This document shows, in pieces, positions 34,598 to 43,891 of a DNA stretch of 64,000 bases (within the stretch, counting starts at the first letter, position 1; the number at the start of each line of letters is the position of its first letter). Location of the stretch: assembly GCF_900312675.1 (NCBI RefSeq), contig NZ_OMPC01000001.1:913633-977632 (forward strand), in the 5' to 3' direction. Under the pieces are notes generated by a model. That model was not told the origin of the DNA and did no database searches. It worked only from the letters and a program-made list of their open reading frames with translations. Position numbers and translations under genes: made by a program. Source of the DNA: Aliivibrio sp. EL58 (GTDB lineage Bacteria; Pseudomonadota; Gammaproteobacteria; Enterobacterales; Vibrionaceae).

Positions 34598-35143
34598 ATG
34601 AAATTAGAAGTGATTTGGTCTGAGTATCAATCAAGTTTAAAAGCGTTTTTACGGAGTAAAGTCTCTAATCCTGAAGATGTAGAAGACCTGCTGCAGGAAA
34701 TTTTGATTAAAACGCATAAAAACCTTACAACGATATCGGATAATCAAAAAGTTAAATCTTGGCTATTTCAGATAGCAAATAACACCATTATTGATTTTTA
34801 TCGCCAAAATAAAAAACGCACAGAGCTAACTGAAGATGATTTGTGGTTCGATGAACAAAACGAAGAGCAAATAGTGAAAGATCTTTCTCGATGTCTTTTA
34901 CCGTTTATCAAGCAATTGCCTGATGAGGATGCTGAGTTATTATCTTTGATTGAAATCGAGGGGATATCTCAAAAAGAGTATGCTGAAAAAAGCGGGTTAA
35001 AGTATTCAACGTTAAAATCCAGAGTAAAGAAAAGTCGTGAAAAATTGCATGGTTTATTTATGACTTGTTGTGATTTCTCGATAGACTCTCAAGGAAATTT
35101 AATCGAATATAAATCCAAATCAGGTGAGTGTGATCGCTGTTGA
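34598..35143 (+). CDS. sigZ: SigZ-like ECF sigma factor
   Basis: A 181-residue ECF-type sigma factor. Region 2 shows NPEDVEDLLQEILIKTHKNL and KVKSWLFQIANNTIIDFYRQ (about 27-70). Region 4 shows EIEGISQKEYAEKSGLKYSTLKSRVKKSREKL (about 124-150). The tail carries TCCDF (Cys157, 158) and a final CDRC (Cys178, 181), typical of SigZ, where it may bind metal. No membrane anti-sigma gene follows: the next gene is an EamA transporter on the opposite strand. The target promoters are unknown. Confidence 0.85.
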   Translation: MKLEVIWSEYQSSLKAFLRSKVSNPEDVEDLLQEILIKTHKNLTTISDNQKVKSWLFQIANNTIIDFYRQNKKRTELTEDDLWFDEQNEEQIVKDLSRCLLPFIKQLPDEDAELLSLIEIEGISQKEYAEKSGLKYSTLKSRVKKSREKLHGLFMTCCDFSIDSQGNLIEYKSKSGECDRC

Positions 35144-35171
35144 TTTTAGTTAAAGTGCATCTAACGTTTAC

Positions 35172-35201
35172 AAAAAAGCCGACTTATGAACAGTCGGCTT
35201 T
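35172..35201. terminator. bidirectional terminator sigZ/EamA gene
   Basis: AAAGCCGACT (35175-35184) and AGTCGGCTTT (35192-35201) form a 10-bp stem with a 7-base loop, between convergent genes. Confidence 0.85.
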
Positions 35202-35228
35202 CTTATATCATTTTACTACTAACAATAA

Positions 35229-36125
35229 TTACGCTTTGATAAGTAAGCTTGCTTCTTGCTTGGCTTTTTTGGTTTTAACTTGAGCCAAGATAACACCAGA
35301 AATTACCATTAAACCACCCATTAAATGATAGCTTTCAATCTTCTCGCCCAATAGGATTGCGGCAAGTGACACGGCTACCACAGGCAATAAGTTCATGAAC
35401 ATGGCGCTTGATTCAGCTCCAATAACATCAATCGCTTTTACCCACATCCAAGGCGCTAAAATAGACGCAGCAATAGATGCATACATGATTAATGGGATAG
35501 AACTTTCTGTTGGTAATAAATTGTCGCTGGTTAACCATAATGGCGCTAGCATGGCGACAGCAAACAACCCTTGCATATAAATTAGCTGCCAGCTAGTGAT
35601 GGGCATTTTCCAGCGTTTTAGTAATACACAATAAGTCGCATAGCAACTTGCAGCAATGACCATTAAGCCATCACCTTCTGTAATTGGTTGGTGTAAAAAG
35701 AACGTAATATCACCATGACCAAGCATAAAGGTTAAGCCCGCCAGTGAGATCACTGCACCGACAATACTTAATTTAGAGATACGTTTACCCAATAGAGGCA
35801 GACTAAGAAAAATACTGATTAACGGTACTAACGACGTAATAAGAGACATGTTAGAAGCCGTTGTCGTTAGGCCGGCGTAATACCCTAAAGATTGGTTTAA
35901 AACCATACCAAGCAGCGCCAAAAATGCCAATTTAGAAAGATACGGGCGAATAACATGACGAGATTTTATGACCGAAGGTAAACAAAATGGAGTCAATAAA
36001 AGCATCGCAAAAGCCCAACGGTAAAAACTCATTGCACTTGGCTCAATAGCAGAAGCTGCCATCTTATTGATAATAGAATTGCCGCCCCAAATAAGTACGG
36101 TAAATAGCGGTAAAAGATAATACAT
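35229..36125 (-). CDS. EamA/DMT-family transporter
   Basis: A 298-residue inner-membrane protein with ten hydrophobic spans arranged as two EamA repeats. The first repeat begins MYYLLPLFTVLIWGGNSII, and the second ends with AILLGEKIESYHLMGGLMVISGVIL. Members export metabolites such as amino acids; the substrate cannot be told. Only weak ribosome-site sequence precedes the ATG. It stands alone. Confidence 0.88.
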   Translation of the reverse strand: MYYLLPLFTVLIWGGNSIINKMAASAIEPSAMSFYRWAFAMLLLTPFCLPSVIKSRHVIRPYLSKLAFLALLGMVLNQSLGYYAGLTTTASNMSLITSLVPLISIFLSLPLLGKRISKLSIVGAVISLAGLTFMLGHGDITFFLHQPITEGDGLMVIAASCYATYCVLLKRWKMPITSWQLIYMQGLFAVAMLAPLWLTSDNLLPTESSIPLIMYASIAASILAPWMWVKAIDVIGAESSAMFMNLLPVVAVSLAAILLGEKIESYHLMGGLMVISGVILAQVKTKKAKQEASLLIKA

Positions 36126-36247
36126 GTGATCTGCATCTCGTTAGGGGTTAATGAGATGCAGTTTGACAGGTCTATTGAAATGTATATATCTCTAATCAGA
36201 CACTTTGATTTAGTAGAAAGACATTATGGTATTAAACCAGATCACGG

Positions 36248-36694
36248 TTACATTTTGTGTTTCATTCCAGCCATTACTTTTTTCACAGGAGCTTTAAATT
36301 GCTCTTTATCACCATTGGCAAAATTCAGGGTGACATCAATAAACTCTTCTTCTTTTAATGGGCCTGTTAATTCAAAAAGCATAATGTGTAATCCACCCGG
36401 TTTTAGAGCGGTGTTTGCATTTTTTGTAATGGTTATGGATTTCACTTCACGCATCTTCATCATGCCATCTGTGTTTATTACAGTATGAAGCTCAACTTTA
36501 TTTGCTGCTGAGGTAGTGGCTGATACCAGTGTTCGATCGTTATCACCGTCATTTTTAATTGTCATGAAAATCGCGCTATTTACCGCATTGGGTGGTGTTG
36601 CTCGTGCGTATGGATTTTCAATGATTAAGTCGCTTTGAGCAAAAGCGCTAGAGCTAAGTAAAAGGGCACTTAGAGCAAAGATTGTTTTTTTCAT
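36248..36694 (-). CDS. periplasmic copper chaperone PCuAC
   Basis: A 148-residue exported protein; the signal peptide ends at AFA (residue 19). The copper site matches the PCuAC consensus H-x10-M-x21-H-x-M exactly, with H70, M81, H103 and M105. The Met/His-rich C-terminus (VMAGMKHKM) may bind more copper. PCuAC hands Cu(I) to the CuA site of cytochrome oxidase, often with SCO1, which is the next gene upstream in the operon. The frame extends to 36733, but the ATG at 36694 follows AAAGGAA and gives the signal peptide. Confidence 0.92.
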   Translation of the reverse strand: MKKTIFALSALLLSSSAFAQSDLIIENPYARATPPNAVNSAIFMTIKNDGDNDRTLVSATTSAANKVELHTVINTDGMMKMREVKSITITKNANTALKPGGLHIMLFELTGPLKEEEFIDVTLNFANGDKEQFKAPVKKVMAGMKHKM

Positions 36695-36742
36695 CGGATA
36701 TTCCTTTAAGAAGTAATGGTCCCTTAGGGACACGAGTTATTT

Positions 36743-37300
36743 TTATTGTGAAAGAGATAGCATCGCTTTCACTATTGGATCAGGTGTCACGGTATGAGGC
36801 ACTTTTGTGATTAATGTTCCGTCTGGTTTTAAAAAGTAAAAGTAAGAGGAGTGATCAATCGTATACTCTAGAGCTGAGTCTTTGAGTTCGGTTTTATGGA
36901 AGGTGACGCCGTAACGCTCAGCTAACATATTGACCGCTTGCAGTGAGCCAGAACTGCCTTCTATCTTTTTATGAAAGTAATGGGCGTATTCAGCTGAGTG
37001 TTCTGGTGAATCTCTTTCAGGATCAAGAGTGATAAAGATAGGGCGAAATTGAGATAATGTGGTGTCCTCTATTTGATTGAATGCGCCTGAAAGCATGGCT
37101 AATGAGGTCGGGCAGACATCAGGACAACGAGTAAAGCCAAAATAGACAATGCGAATACGGGGATCGTTCAGATCAAACAGATCAACGGCATTATTGCTTT
37201 CACCATAAAGAGACACATCGTCAGTGACGTTTGCTAAGTAGATCTGTTTTAACGCAAATCCTGCGAAGATGATCGCGATAATGAGTAAGAGTTTTTTCAT
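36743..37300 (-). CDS. SCO1/SenC copper-assembly protein
   Basis: A 185-residue membrane-anchored thioredoxin-fold protein. A single N-terminal span (2-17) anchors it to face the periplasm. The copper ligands are C59 and C63 in CPDVCP and H150 in TIDHSS. SCO proteins assemble the CuA centre of heme-copper oxidases or act as thiol reductases. It overlaps the unknown gene before it by 4 bases, and PCuAC follows after 48 bases, giving a three-gene copper-delivery operon. No oxidase subunit gene is nearby. Confidence 0.93.
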   Translation of the reverse strand: MKKLLLIIAIIFAGFALKQIYLANVTDDVSLYGESNNAVDLFDLNDPRIRIVYFGFTRCPDVCPTSLAMLSGAFNQIEDTTLSQFRPIFITLDPERDSPEHSAEYAHYFHKKIEGSSGSLQAVNMLAERYGVTFHKTELKDSALEYTIDHSSYFYFLKPDGTLITKVPHTVTPDPIVKAMLSLSQ

Positions 37301-37737
37301 TGTTGAGCCTTTAATGAAATAGTGACTTCTGTATTTCCATCAGTGAGGGTTCCTGTCCACACCATGGTATTTTGAGTACAAATAGGTAATAGGATCTCGC
37401 CTTCAAACGTACTGTCGTTGGTTTTGGTTAGTTGAAAAATAGGATTACCCATTTCCATATCTACCCCTTGGAGAGAAATAAGGAGCTTTTCTGAGTTTGT
37501 ATTTGGCCATTTAACGGTAATAGGGCTAGGCTCTAAAGGCGTAAGAGTGTCTTTTTGTAGACGAATATCAACCCCATGCTGGGTGCAAGGTTGGCTGGAC
37601 AGTTGACAAGTATCTTCAATTGCAATGCTTGGCTTCATCTTGTTTTTGACAAAATTAGTCATGTCAGAGAAAAAGAAGCCGATAAGTAATAAGGCAACAA
37701 CAAATAATATTTTGAATACAGTAGAAAGTATTTTCAT
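37297..37737 (-). CDS. membrane-anchored protein of unknown function in the SCO1-PCuAC operon
   Basis: A 146-residue protein with one N-terminal membrane span (about 7-27) and a periplasmic beta-rich domain. It contains two cysteines (CQLSSQPC) near the membrane and a later ICTQ cysteine, plus a methionine-rich VDMEMGN segment that could bind copper. The overall plan recalls FixH-like or copper-related accessory proteins, but I do not recognise the family. The 4-base overlap with the SCO1 gene supports a joint role in copper delivery. Confidence 0.65.
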   Translation of the reverse strand: MKILSTVFKILFVVALLLIGFFFSDMTNFVKNKMKPSIAIEDTCQLSSQPCTQHGVDIRLQKDTLTPLEPSPITVKWPNTNSEKLLISLQGVDMEMGNPIFQLTKTNDSTFEGEILLPICTQNTMVWTGTLTDGNTEVTISLKAQQ

Positions 37738-37854
37738 ACAGACAGTAACTCAAGAAAAAAGTGTGCAAAGGGTAGCATAATGAAAATACAGGATAGAGTA
37801 CTAGTTACTGTAGTGTGAGCTCAGTTAAGTTGTCTAAGAAAAGAGGTTATAACA

Positions 37855-38421
37855 ATGGATGAAAAGCGTTGCGAATGGGCAGAGGTTTCTGATTTAGATA
37901 GAGATTATCACGACAATGAATGGGGTGTTCCTGTTTATTCTGATGATGAATTGTTTGAGTATTTAACCTTGGAAGGCGCGCAAGCAGGGTTAAGCTGGTC
38001 TACAATTTTAAAGAAGCGAGAAGGATATCGACTTCTGTTTGATCAGTTTGATATTGAAAAAATCAGTCAATACGATCAAGAGAAAGTCGAAGCCTTAATG
38101 TTGGATGCACGAATTATACGCAATCGCCTAAAGATTAATTCGACGATCACTAATGCTCACGCTTTTATTGAAATACAAAAAGAGTTTGGTAGTTTTTCTG
38201 ATTACTTGTGGGGCTATGTTAATAAAACACCGATCAACAATCACTGGCAAAGTATGTCTGAGGTACCTGCAACAACTGAATTATCAGATAAGCTCAGCAA
38301 AGATTTAAAGAAACGTGGTTTTAAGTTTGTCGGTTCAACTATTTGCTATGCCTTTTTGCAAGCAACAGGCGTTGTTAATGATCATTTGGTTAGTTGCCCT
38401 TGTTATAACAAAGAACAGTAA
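37855..38421 (+). CDS. tag: DNA-3-methyladenine glycosylase I
   Basis: A 188-residue base-excision repair enzyme removing 3-methyladenine. The zinc ligands correspond to C6, H19, H177 and C181 (RCEW, DYHDNEWG, NDHLVSCPCY). EGAQAGLSWSTILKKREGYR and the later KRGFKFVGSTICYAFLQA are the Tag family core. The small charged protein follows after 9 bases. Confidence 0.95.
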   Translation: MDEKRCEWAEVSDLDRDYHDNEWGVPVYSDDELFEYLTLEGAQAGLSWSTILKKREGYRLLFDQFDIEKISQYDQEKVEALMLDARIIRNRLKINSTITNAHAFIEIQKEFGSFSDYLWGYVNKTPINNHWQSMSEVPATTELSDKLSKDLKKRGFKFVGSTICYAFLQATGVVNDHLVSCPCYNKEQ

Positions 38422-38430
38422 GGAGAAGTA

Positions 38431-38616
38431 ATGGATAAGAAATCATTACCTGATGTAGAAGAAAATGTTATTGAAACGGTGGATGTGGACGGAACGTATC
38501 AAGAAGAGCTACGTAAGAAAAAGGAACGTCGAAATTACCCTTCTAAACCTGTTTTATATGAGAGACGATTTAAAGAGGATCGTCGTTATAAAGACAAGGT
38601 AGACATCAAAATTTAA
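38431..38616 (+). CDS. small highly charged protein downstream of tag
   Basis: A 61-residue protein, acidic in its first half and very basic in the second (RKKKERRNYPSKPV, then YERRFKEDRRYKDK). No membrane span. A strong AAGGAG ribosome site 9 bases after the tag stop indicates cotranscription. I do not recognise the family. The ERRFKEDRR pattern resembles linker or nucleic-acid-binding tails, which is only a guess. Confidence 0.6.
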   Translation: MDKKSLPDVEENVIETVDVDGTYQEELRKKKERRNYPSKPVLYERRFKEDRRYKDKVDIKI

Positions 38617-38784
38617 ATCTTATATTTACTTAATGAGTGTGAATCATGTCACATTTTGTGTTTTTTGGAAATAGTTGTAAATTTTCTCAATTTTAATGCT
38701 TGCAAGTCAGAAAATCGCTTGTATTCCGTACAAAATAGGAGGATTATCCGCTTTCCTTTTCACTTGTATCAAAATGTTTCTAAT

Positions 38785-39633
38785 ATGAACCAGTTCGACT
38801 CTTTATTACCGCCACAAATGGCTGAACGCGCTGCTGAAGTTGGCGTAGCAAAAGCAACTAAAGACCCATTTAAATCATTCTTATTAGCAATTACCGCTGG
38901 TATACACATTGGTATTGCTTTCATCTTTTATACTACGGTAACAACCGGTGCTGAAGATATGCCATGGGGTATGACTCACTTTATTGGTGGTTTAGCCTTC
39001 AGTCTTGGTCTCATTTTAGTGGTAGTAACGGGTGGCGAACTATTTACCAGTTCTGTGTTAACACTGGTTGCTCGTGCAAGTGGAAAAATTAGCTGGAAAA
39101 GCCTTTGTGCTAACTGGGCTGTAGTGTATGTAGGTAACTTTATTGGTGCTATGCTGCTTGTTGGTATCATGTTAGTTGCAAAACAATACATGAGTGATGG
39201 CGGTGCTGTTGGTATTAATACCATGAAGATTGCTCAGCATAAACTTCATCACGGTTTTTGGCAGGCAATAGCACTAGGCTTAATGTGTAACGTATTGGTG
39301 TGTGTTGGTGTTTGGATGACATTCTCAGGTCGTACATTAACAGATAAAATTTTAGTGATGATCCTTCCGGTTGCTATGTTTGTTTCTGCGGGCTTTGAGC
39401 ACTGTATTGCAAACATGTTCCAAATTCCAATGGCTATCGGTATTAAAACATTTGCTTCTCCTGAATTCTGGGCGGCAAGCGGTTATTCTGCATTAGATTT
39501 TGCAGACTTAACATTAAGTAATTTTGTTATTAATAACCTTATCCCTGTGACAATTGGTAACATCATTGGTGGTGGTATCTTCGTTGGTATGGGTTACTGG
39601 ATTATCTATCTACGTGAGCCAAACCATCATTAA
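38785..39633 (+). CDS. focA: formate channel (FNT family, FocA-like)
   Basis: A 282-residue FNT-family pore with six spans. FNT signatures are visible: AFIFYTTVTTG, VVVTGGELFTSS, NWAVVYVGNFIGA and GFEHCIANMF (with the histidine of the central gate), then NLIPVTIGNIIGG. The length and N-terminal MNQFDSLLPPQMAERA suit FocA better than NirC. No pflB is adjacent. The ATG at 38785 has no clear ribosome site, while an AGGAGG lies 43 bases further up at 38737-38742 with only ATT/TTG codons between. Confidence 0.85.
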   Translation: MNQFDSLLPPQMAERAAEVGVAKATKDPFKSFLLAITAGIHIGIAFIFYTTVTTGAEDMPWGMTHFIGGLAFSLGLILVVVTGGELFTSSVLTLVARASGKISWKSLCANWAVVYVGNFIGAMLLVGIMLVAKQYMSDGGAVGINTMKIAQHKLHHGFWQAIALGLMCNVLVCVGVWMTFSGRTLTDKILVMILPVAMFVSAGFEHCIANMFQIPMAIGIKTFASPEFWAASGYSALDFADLTLSNFVINNLIPVTIGNIIGGGIFVGMGYWIIYLREPNHH

Positions 39634-39671
39634 TTTGATTCGTTAACTGCTTATGTAGACGTTAGATAAAG

Positions 39672-39700
39672 AAAAGGAGCGTATTGAACGCTCCTTTTTT
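39672..39700 (+). terminator. terminator after focA
   Basis: AAAAGGAGCGT (39672-39682) and ACGCTCCTTTT (39688-39698) form the stem around a 5-base loop, in a six-T tract. It also serves the leftward RND gene. Confidence 0.88.
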
Positions 39701-39725
39701 ATGCCTGTTATTTAGTAATTTTCAA

Positions 39726-42700
39726 CTAGTGGTTTACCTTGATCCTAAAGAACATCGCATAAAAGAGTGGGATAACCACTAATGTCAGTATGGTTGCGAA
39801 CAACAAACCAAACATAATAGTCACTGCCATGCTTTTAAAGAATGGGTCGATAAGCAGGGGAGCAACACCAAGTATGGTTGTTAGTGCTCCGAGTAATACT
39901 GGTCTTGCGCGGCTTAATGACGCATCAATAATCGCGTTATAAGGGTGCTTACCATTTCCGACTTCAACATCCGCTTGGTCAACAAGTACGATTGCGTTTT
40001 TTACCATCATACCAATAAGACTTAAGAACCCAAGTATCGCCATAAACTCAAATGGCGTTTGGAATATGACTAATCCTATTGATACACCAATGATCGCAAG
40101 TGGTGCGGTTAACCAAATAACCAATGGTTGACGTAGTGCGTTGAACATGAAAATAACCGCTAAGATCATCGCTGCAAACCCATAAGGTGCCGAAATAACT
40201 AATCCTTCATTGGCGTCTTTAGAGGCTTTATATTCCCCGTACCAAATCAACTGGTATCCAGATGGTAGTTCTATTGCTTCAACTTTCTCTCTTACTTGTT
40301 TAAAGGCATCCGCAGTCAGTACTCTAGGTGCAGGATCAGCTTGCACTAAAATTGTCGGCATTCTATCAATACGGCGTAGAATCGCATCTTCCCAAACTAA
40401 GTTTGATGATTCAATTAGTTGGCTTACTGAGATAAAACTGCCGGTTGTTGGGCTAAAGACCTCTGTATTTTCTATCGCACGTTGATGATTACGCTCTGTT
40501 TCTGGTGAGCGAGCCACAATTGGAATTAAGTCATTACCTTCACGATAAACGCCAACGTTTCGTCCAGATAATGTCTGAGCGATGGCTTTATTTATGTCTT
40601 GTGTGGTTAATCCAAATTGTTGTGCTTTTTCTTCTGAAAACTGAGGACGCAGCACTGGCACTTGTTGACGCCAATCGTCTTGCACCGCAATCAATTGTGG
40701 ATCATTAATCATGATCGCTTTTGCTTGCTCTGCTAATTGTCGCAGTACATAGCTATCTGGACCTTTAAATCCAGCTTCAATTTTTTTACCGCCGCCGCGA
40801 CCTAGCATGAATTTCCATACTTTAATCGATGCATTGGTGTATTTTGCATCTAATTCAGTTTGAAGTTCAACCAACAGTGGAGCAATGTTTTGATAGTCAT
40901 CAATATCAATCAGTAGCTGGCCGTAACTTGGGTTACGAGCTTCTGGTGAGTAGGTTAGCATAAAGCGTAAACCGCCACCGCCCACAAAACTGGTGATATT
41001 TGTGATGCCTTCTTTCTGTTTTACATCTTGCTCTATGGCCGCAATAGTTTGCTCTGTGCGCTTAATGTCTGATCCTTGTGGTAAATAAACATCAACCACA
41101 AATTGAGCACGTTGAGATTCTGGCATAAAGCCCGGTGGAATATAACGAACACCATAAATAGAAGTAAATAAAACAACCAGTAAAAGACCTACACTGATAC
41201 CACGATGTGCTAATACCCAAGTTAATAATTGACGGTATTGTTGACTAATACGGCTTGGTGGTGCTTGGCTATCTATTGGTTTCACGGTTAGAAAATCGTG
41301 GCATAGCATTGGCGTGATTGTAATCGCAAATACCCAACTTAATAGCATTGAGTATAAAATCACCCAAAACAGAGATCCTGCATATTCGCCCATGTCTGAT
41401 GGAGAAAGACCGATAGCACTAAAAGCACAAATACCTACAACCGTACCACCTAAAAGAGGCCATTTAGTTGCATTAACCACATCAGAAACAATCTCCTCAC
41501 GGCTATCATTTGGTGTGGTTTGTAAGCGTACTAAAATACCATCTGTCACCACAATCGCATTATCTACCAGCATGCCTAATGCAATGATCAATGCACCCAG
41601 AGAGATCCTTTGCATTGCGATGTCTTGGATTAACATGATGCATAACGTGCCTGCAACCGTCAGTAGCAAAACAAAGCCAATGACGATGCCTGAGCGTAGC
41701 CCCATAAATAGCAGTAAGACGACAAATACAATTACAACAGCAGCAATGAGGTTATCAATAAAGTTGGTTACCGACGCACGAACCGAATCCGATTGCATAG
41801 AGATAACGTTAAGCTCTATCCCTAATGGACGTTGACCTTCTAGCTCTGCAATGCGCGCTTTTACGGCATCGCCCATATCAACCACGTTACCGCCTGATAC
41901 GTTTGAAATACCAAAACCTACGGCACGTTCACCATTGTAACGAACCAGCATAGAAGTCGGTTCTTGGTAGCCACGAATAACCGTTGCAATATCACCTAAA
42001 CGAAGGACAGTATTATTATCCCCAAGGCTTACTTGCAGGTTATTTAAGTCATTAATTGAGTTAATTCCAGAGTTTGGGATCACAGGAATACGCATTGCAT
42101 CCGTTTCAATACTTCCGGCAACCGTTACGATGTTTTGCTTTTGTAGTACCTGATACACTTTCTCTGCAGACACGCCAAATTGCGCCATGCGCTCGCTCGA
42201 CATTTCAACGAAAATGGTTTCTTGGCGCTCGCCTAGTGTTGCTGTTTTTGCAACGCCAGGGACAAGAACAAGTTCACGTCGTAAGTCATCGACATAATCT
42301 TGCAGTTGTTTGTCACTAAAGCCTTCGCCTGTTACGGCAAAAAATAGCGAGTACACATCAGAAAAGTCATCATTAACAATAGATGCGCTTGCTCCTGGTG
42401 GTAATTGGCGTTGTGCATCCCCAATTTTACGACGCAGTTTATCCCACACTTGTTGCAAAGCGGCTTGGCTTTGAGCAAATTCAAGTTTGATTTCAACCGT
42501 CACTTCAGACATGCCTTGTTTAGAGACAGACTTCACTTCTTTTACTTCTTGAAGTGATTGAACGGCACCTTCAATAATATCGGTTACTTCGTCTGATACT
42601 TCCTGAGCGGTTGCGCCAGAATATGGGGTATTGATTACCGCTTGACGAATGACAAATTCAGGATCTTCAAAACGACCTAGTTTTAAATAGCTTAAGTAAC

Positions 42701-42773
42701 CACCAAATAAGATCAGAGTGATAAGCACCCACACTGAGGTACGCTTAGTAATGGTATAACGTGCAATGTCCAT
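39726..42773 (-). CDS. RND efflux pump, inner-membrane transporter
   Basis: A 1015-residue RND transporter of the AcrB superfamily. Twelve membrane spans and two large periplasmic loops are evident. The N-terminus MDIARYTITKRTSVWVLITL and GRFEDPEFVIRQAVI identify the subgroup related to the TriC/VexH-type pumps rather than AcrB itself. The proton-relay aspartates lie in GALIIALGMLVDNAIVVTDG. The adaptor gene stops 2 bases upstream. No outer-membrane factor gene is present, so TolC from elsewhere is likely used. The gene continues leftward to a shared terminator. Confidence 0.9.
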   Translation of the reverse strand: MDIARYTITKRTSVWVLITLILFGGYLSYLKLGRFEDPEFVIRQAVINTPYSGATAQEVSDEVTDIIEGAVQSLQEVKEVKSVSKQGMSEVTVEIKLEFAQSQAALQQVWDKLRRKIGDAQRQLPPGASASIVNDDFSDVYSLFFAVTGEGFSDKQLQDYVDDLRRELVLVPGVAKTATLGERQETIFVEMSSERMAQFGVSAEKVYQVLQKQNIVTVAGSIETDAMRIPVIPNSGINSINDLNNLQVSLGDNNTVLRLGDIATVIRGYQEPTSMLVRYNGERAVGFGISNVSGGNVVDMGDAVKARIAELEGQRPLGIELNVISMQSDSVRASVTNFIDNLIAAVVIVFVVLLLFMGLRSGIVIGFVLLLTVAGTLCIMLIQDIAMQRISLGALIIALGMLVDNAIVVTDGILVRLQTTPNDSREEIVSDVVNATKWPLLGGTVVGICAFSAIGLSPSDMGEYAGSLFWVILYSMLLSWVFAITITPMLCHDFLTVKPIDSQAPPSRISQQYRQLLTWVLAHRGISVGLLLVVLFTSIYGVRYIPPGFMPESQRAQFVVDVYLPQGSDIKRTEQTIAAIEQDVKQKEGITNITSFVGGGGLRFMLTYSPEARNPSYGQLLIDIDDYQNIAPLLVELQTELDAKYTNASIKVWKFMLGRGGGKKIEAGFKGPDSYVLRQLAEQAKAIMINDPQLIAVQDDWRQQVPVLRPQFSEEKAQQFGLTTQDINKAIAQTLSGRNVGVYREGNDLIPIVARSPETERNHQRAIENTEVFSPTTGSFISVSQLIESSNLVWEDAILRRIDRMPTILVQADPAPRVLTADAFKQVREKVEAIELPSGYQLIWYGEYKASKDANEGLVISAPYGFAAMILAVIFMFNALRQPLVIWLTAPLAIIGVSIGLVIFQTPFEFMAILGFLSLIGMMVKNAIVLVDQADVEVGNGKHPYNAIIDASLSRARPVLLGALTTILGVAPLLIDPFFKSMAVTIMFGLLFATILTLVVIPLFYAMFFRIKVNH

Positions 42774-42775
42774 TT

Positions 42776-43891
42776 TTATTCCCCGTCACTCATTGCTGAT
42801 TGTTCAGAATATGGTTTTACGATCATGTCGGTTTTAATACTGGTTACACCGGCAATGATAATGCGCTCGTTCATTTGCAAGCCTTGAGTAATAACCACTC
42901 GGTTTGCCAGTAATTCACCGGTATTAACCGCGCGTTGCTGTACTTGATTTTGAGCATCAACCACCCACACAAATTGACTGCCTTTGTTATCTGGGACGAT
43001 AGCGGTTAAAGGCACGGTAATAAGAGTGTTCTCTTCTGCTGAGTCTTTTGGATACACAGGAGTCACTTTTACTGTCATGCCCGGTAATACATTAAAGCCG
43101 CTTAATTCTTTAAACTTTAGTACCACAGGGTAGGTTTGCGTTATTGGGTCCGCTTGAGTGCCATACGTACTTAATACAAGAGGAAAGCGGACATTAGGAA
43201 CAGCACTGATTTGAGCTATCGCTTCTGAGCCTTTTAATTCACCCAACATGACACTGTCTGGAATATTGATAAGTACTTCTAAGTTATCAAGATCATGAAT
43301 GGTCAATACTGGGCTATTTGCTTGTATTTGCACATGATTGTCGATCATCTTACGACCAACAATACCATCAAAAGGAGCGGTCAATTGGGTGTACTCTAAT
43401 TGACGTTTTGCTTCTTCTAGTCGATTTTTAGCTAGGTTATAGCGAGTGCTTAACGTATCTAAATCGCTCTTAGCAATGGCTTGGCTTTTTTCATAAATCG
43501 CTTTGCCACGGTTGTATTCTGCTTGGCTATTTTTATATTCAACACGTGCTGACTCTAGTGCCGTTTTCGCATCACGAGGATCTAATTGCGCCAGTAATTG
43601 TCCTTTTGTTACCTGTTGGCCCTCTTCAACAAGCACATTAATAACACGTCCATTCATTCTAAAAGCTAAATCAGCACGTTCGGCAGAGCGTACAACACCG
43701 TTAAAGCGTAATTGCGCATTTATACTTGGGCTAATCACTTCAATAAGTGCAGGGCGAATAGTGTCGACTTTTGTTGTTTCTAATTGTGCTTTGTTTGAGT
43801 CACAACCAGAGATTATTAGTGTGCCAATCGCAAGGCTGACAGCCAGTACGGTTTTCTTCATTAACATAACAGTCGAAATACGTGAATTCAT
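42776..43891 (-). CDS. RND periplasmic adaptor, lipoprotein
   Basis: A 371-residue membrane-fusion protein. The signal ends in the lipobox ISGC (about residue 30), so it is lipid-anchored. The lipoyl halves (RMNGRVINVLVEEGQQVTKGQLLAQLDP and LTAPFDGIVGRKMI) flank a coiled-coil hairpin, followed by a beta-barrel and membrane-proximal domain. I chose the ATG at 43891 after GAGGA; ATGs at 43906 and 43852 are possible. It diverges from the TetR gene, with two operators between. Confidence 0.9.
   Translation of the reverse strand: MNSRISTVMLMKKTVLAVSLAIGTLIISGCDSNKAQLETTKVDTIRPALIEVISPSINAQLRFNGVVRSAERADLAFRMNGRVINVLVEEGQQVTKGQLLAQLDPRDAKTALESARVEYKNSQAEYNRGKAIYEKSQAIAKSDLDTLSTRYNLAKNRLEEAKRQLEYTQLTAPFDGIVGRKMIDNHVQIQANSPVLTIHDLDNLEVLINIPDSVMLGELKGSEAIAQISAVPNVRFPLVLSTYGTQADPITQTYPVVLKFKELSGFNVLPGMTVKVTPVYPKDSAEENTLITVPLTAIVPDNKGSQFVWVVDAQNQVQQRAVNTGELLANRVVITQGLQMNERIIIAGVTSIKTDMIVKPYSEQSAMSDGE

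Noticed and set aside
36126-36488. 120-codon open frame on the plus strand
   Set aside because: Most of it is antisense to the PCuAC gene, whose copper motif is exact.
41314-41835. 173-codon open frame opposite the RND pump gene
   Set aside because: It mirrors a highly constrained membrane-protein coding region and has no recognisable domain; the RND reading is certain.
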